Positions 22,080 to 23,731 of a stretch of DNA of 23,731 nucleotides are shown piece after piece. Made by a program: the position numbers and the translations under genes. Position 1 is the stretch's first letter; each line of letters starts with the position of its first letter. The notes beneath the pieces were generated by a model. It did not search any database, was not told the DNA's origin, and saw nothing but the letters and a program-made list of their open reading frames with translations. The stretch lies in IMG/VR virus record IMGVR_UViG_3300009691_000210, positions 1-23,731 of that record. One strand, given 5' to 3'. The DNA is from a virus.

Positions 22080-23450
22080 ATGCGTCGTTTCGATTTAGTT
22101 GCTGACGGTGGTGCCATCCCTGATGATGACGCGCACGACAGCAGCTCCGCGCTGCAGGCCGCGCTCGATGCGGCACGGAGCGACGCGGTCGTGATTGTGA
22201 CCGCTCCGCCGGGGAGCTATGTGCTCCGAACCCCCGTCGAGGCCCGATTCGGCACGCTGGCGCCGCGCCTCGACGTGTCGCTGCCGGGGGTGGTCTTCCG
22301 ACCGCGCGTCGGTCCAGATCACGACGCGATCGCTCTCTCGGCGACGGCGGCGACGGCGGCCTTCCGCTTCGCGGACTTCACGTTCCTTGGCGATGGCGGG
22401 TCACCACCGTCCTGCCGTCGGGCGCTCTACGTCGACGGCTCCGACTACGCGGCCCACCGCCTCGAGCGCCTTTGGTGTGTCCAGGTGGCGGCCCGGGAGT
22501 CGGTACTGGCGTTCGGGACCGGCTCGGCTCTCATCGCTGACGGACTGCGTTTCATCGCGTGCTCGGTTGTCGAGGGGAAGAGGGCCCTCCTCGACGCGGA
22601 CTACGTTTTTGCGTTGACAGTGCGTGACTTCCACGCCGTCGGTGCGGGCGCTTTCGGCGAAATCCACTACACCGGGGGCTGGGCCGCCGCCGGCATCCGG
22701 ACGCGGCGCCACGAAGTGCCGATCGGCTACTACCGACGGAGCCAACTCCTCGTCGAGGGCGGCCACATCGACGGATGCGACAGCGGAATCAAAATTTTGA
22801 ACTCCAACGGTTTGCCCAACGGCCCGTTCGGTACGCTGCGCCGAGACCGAGTCCGCGGCACTGGCCAATTGCTACTCGCCGGCGCCCCGACAGGGGTTCT
22901 TCCCTCGACGCTGGAGCTGCGGATCGATGTCGGGGGCAGCGCGGGTAAGGCAACTTGGTCGTGGCGACACGAGCCAGCGGGGTGGGGGCGGGGTTGGACC
23001 GAGTGGGCGTCCGCTGGCGCCGCCGTGTCAGCGATGCTAGGCACGACGGGGATCGTCGCGACTCTTAGCGGAGGGCAGTACGCGGCAGGGGACGTGTACC
23101 TCTGCTACGTGACGGGGATGATGCGATTCGGCGACGTGCAAATTCGCAGCGTCGGCGTGCAGCTGACGGGCGTCGGCGACACCGCCGCGTTCCACTTGGC
23201 CGAGGTAGACCGCGTCCACCTCGACGGCTGCTACGCGAGTGGTCCCGTCAACCAGGACGGGGTTCAGTTGTGGGACTGCGGTTCGACAACGATCGAGCGC
23301 TGTTGTTTTGACAACGGTGCGTCGAAAATCACGGGACGCTCGGGCTACGGTTTCTTGGCGCCGCGCTACGTGCGCGTCGTCGATAGCGTGTGCGGCTCGA
23401 TCGCGATGCCTTCGACGACGGAGCTTCACGTCGAGCGAACGAACGAATGA
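22080..23450 (+). CDS. Right-handed beta-helix tailspike protein
   Basis: This 456-residue protein begins with FDLVADGGAIPDDDAHDSSS (4-23), the pectate-lyase-like tailspike start, followed by ALQAALDAARSDAVVIVTAP and many short strands with turns (LERLWCVQVAARES; GLRFIACSVVEGKR; LLVEGGHIDGCDSGIKILNS; VDRVHLDGCYASGPVNQDGV), as in a parallel beta-helix. Such spikes bind or degrade surface polysaccharide. Acidic residues are present, but no catalytic pair can be assigned by eye. Residues 258-345 interrupt the helix with a beta domain (GTGQLLLAGAPTG ... GGQYAAGDVYLCYV) shared with baseplate J and sheath. The ATG at 22080 is chosen because it gives the intact family start; an upstream in-frame ATG at 21966 lies in the fiber gene. 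The ribosome site is weak. Confidence 0.8.
   Translation: MRRFDLVADGGAIPDDDAHDSSSALQAALDAARSDAVVIVTAPPGSYVLRTPVEARFGTLAPRLDVSLPGVVFRPRVGPDHDAIALSATAATAAFRFADFTFLGDGGSPPSCRRALYVDGSDYAAHRLERLWCVQVAARESVLAFGTGSALIADGLRFIACSVVEGKRALLDADYVFALTVRDFHAVGAGAFGEIHYTGGWAAAGIRTRRHEVPIGYYRRSQLLVEGGHIDGCDSGIKILNSNGLPNGPFGTLRRDRVRGTGQLLLAGAPTGVLPSTLELRIDVGGSAGKATWSWRHEPAGWGRGWTEWASAGAAVSAMLGTTGIVATLSGGQYAAGDVYLCYVTGMMRFGDVQIRSVGVQLTGVGDTAAFHLAEVDRVHLDGCYASGPVNQDGVQLWDCGSTTIERCCFDNGASKITGRSGYGFLAPRYVRVVDSVCGSIAMPSTTELHVERTNE
22851..23114 (+). other. Recurrent virion beta domain, copy E (tailspike)
   Basis: Tailspike residues 258-345: GTGQLLLAGAPTG, LELRIDVGGSAGKATWSW, GWTEW, then GTTGIVATLSGGQYAAGDVY. Strand order matches copies B2 and C, with the Trp-containing strand and the final '(A)GxY' strand best preserved. 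It divides the beta-helix between the HIDGCDSGIKIL rung and the DVQIRSVGVQLTG rung. Confidence 0.68.
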
Positions 23451-23452
23451 CA

Positions 23453-23464
23453 TGTAGATCTACA
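23453..23464. repeat. Perfect 12-base palindrome between convergent genes
   Basis: TGTAGATCTACA lies two bases after the tailspike stop and 18 bases before the minus-strand stop at 23482. It could be a small protein-binding site or a weak convergent-end structure. It is too short, and has no T-tract, to call a terminator. Confidence 0.35.
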
Positions 23465-23481
23465 ACTCGTGGAGGAACTTG

Positions 23482-23731
23482 CTACTCCTGACTACGAGCC
23501 AGGTGCAGCAATAACGCCGCACTTAGATCGACGGCACCTTCAGCAGCGCCTGCCTTCCGGGCATCGGCGAGCAGGGTGCGGACCTGGGCCAGCGCCGCCT
23601 GAAGGTCGTCAGTTTTGTTAATCTCACCAGCTGAGCGCGCGCCGGACCCGTCCGCGCCCGGGCCGTACGGCGCCCCGGCCACTGCTCGCCCGTGCAGTGC
23701 CCCGATCGGAGGCGGGGCTGACCCCTGAACA
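23482..23731 (-). CDS. Partial minus-strand gene of unknown function, open to the window edge
   Basis: The reading frame ends at a TAG (23482-23484, read in reverse) and stays open to the right edge. It may begin at the GTG at 23682 (66 residues) or be the C-terminus of a longer protein. The visible part has a Gly/Pro/Ala-rich stretch (AGAPYGPGADGSGARSAG) followed by a helix (DDLQAALAQVRTLLADARKA ... LLLHLARSQE). Codon third positions are GC-rich, as in real genes of this window. Its convergent orientation with the tailspike suggests the virion operon ends here. Function is not recognisable. It could be a phage gene of another module or a host gene. Confidence 0.5.
   Translation of the reverse strand, partial: VQGSAPPPIGALHGRAVAGAPYGPGADGSGARSAGEINKTDDLQAALAQVRTLLADARKAGAAEGAVDLSAALLLHLARSQE

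Noticed and set aside
23465-23500. tRNA-like or attachment-site-like stem (CTCGT ... ACGAG) near the right end
   Set aside because: There is no T-loop consensus, no full cloverleaf and no repeated copy in the window, so neither a tRNA nor an att site can be supported.
1-23731. CRISPR arrays, insertion sequences, rRNA or tRNA genes
   Set aside because: No regularly spaced repeats, transposase motifs or structural RNA consensus were found on either strand.

Overview
The window is almost entirely the head-and-tail (virion) module of a contractile-tailed, Mu-like phage or prophage from a high-GC host. Twenty-four of about 26 genes lie on the plus strand, with gaps of a few bases or 1-4 base stop/start overlaps. 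The order is recognisable: small terminase, large terminase, portal (Mu gp29/DUF935 type), S49-type protease with scaffold, decoration protein, Mu T-like major head protein, gp35-like, gp36-like, virion morphogenesis protein, gp37-like, a small protein, DUF2586-type sheath, DUF2597-type tube, tail assembly chaperones, tape measure, hub proteins, gp45-like spike, gp46-like wedge, baseplate J, gp48-like protein and fibers. No transposase, repressor, replication or lysis gene is in view, so a temperate, transposable lifestyle is inferred from family resemblance only. The host is uncertain. High GC and the collagen-repeat lipoprotein would suit a Myxococcota-like or other soil/aquatic Gram-negative, but this is a weak inference.

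Layout: 1-5188 DNA packaging, portal and capsid protease/scaffold; 5215-9509 capsid shell and head-tail connector genes; 9511-14444 sheath, tube, chaperones and tape measure; 14444-18955 baseplate; 18968-23450 fibers and a beta-helix tailspike. The fiber region is interrupted by one minus-strand cargo gene (19906-20487), a lipoprotein with a coiled coil and a short collagen segment that carries its own sigma70-like promoter. A further minus-strand gene enters from the right edge.

The most unusual signals are these. (1) A beta-rich domain of roughly 75-100 residues recurs five times in four unrelated virion proteins: the gp36-like connector, the sheath (twice), baseplate J and the tailspike. 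(2) An in-frame internal start inside the protease gene has the same ACGGAGA ribosome site as the decoration and major head genes, and would yield a separate scaffold beginning with a Cys4 zinc-ribbon-like motif. (3) GC-rich hairpins sit 1-5 bases upstream of the ribosome site in the leader of every gene that follows a gap of more than 50 bases, and the leader of the major head gene appears duplicated. (4) A fiber-like protein starts with a Sec signal peptide, close to the lipoprotein cargo gene.
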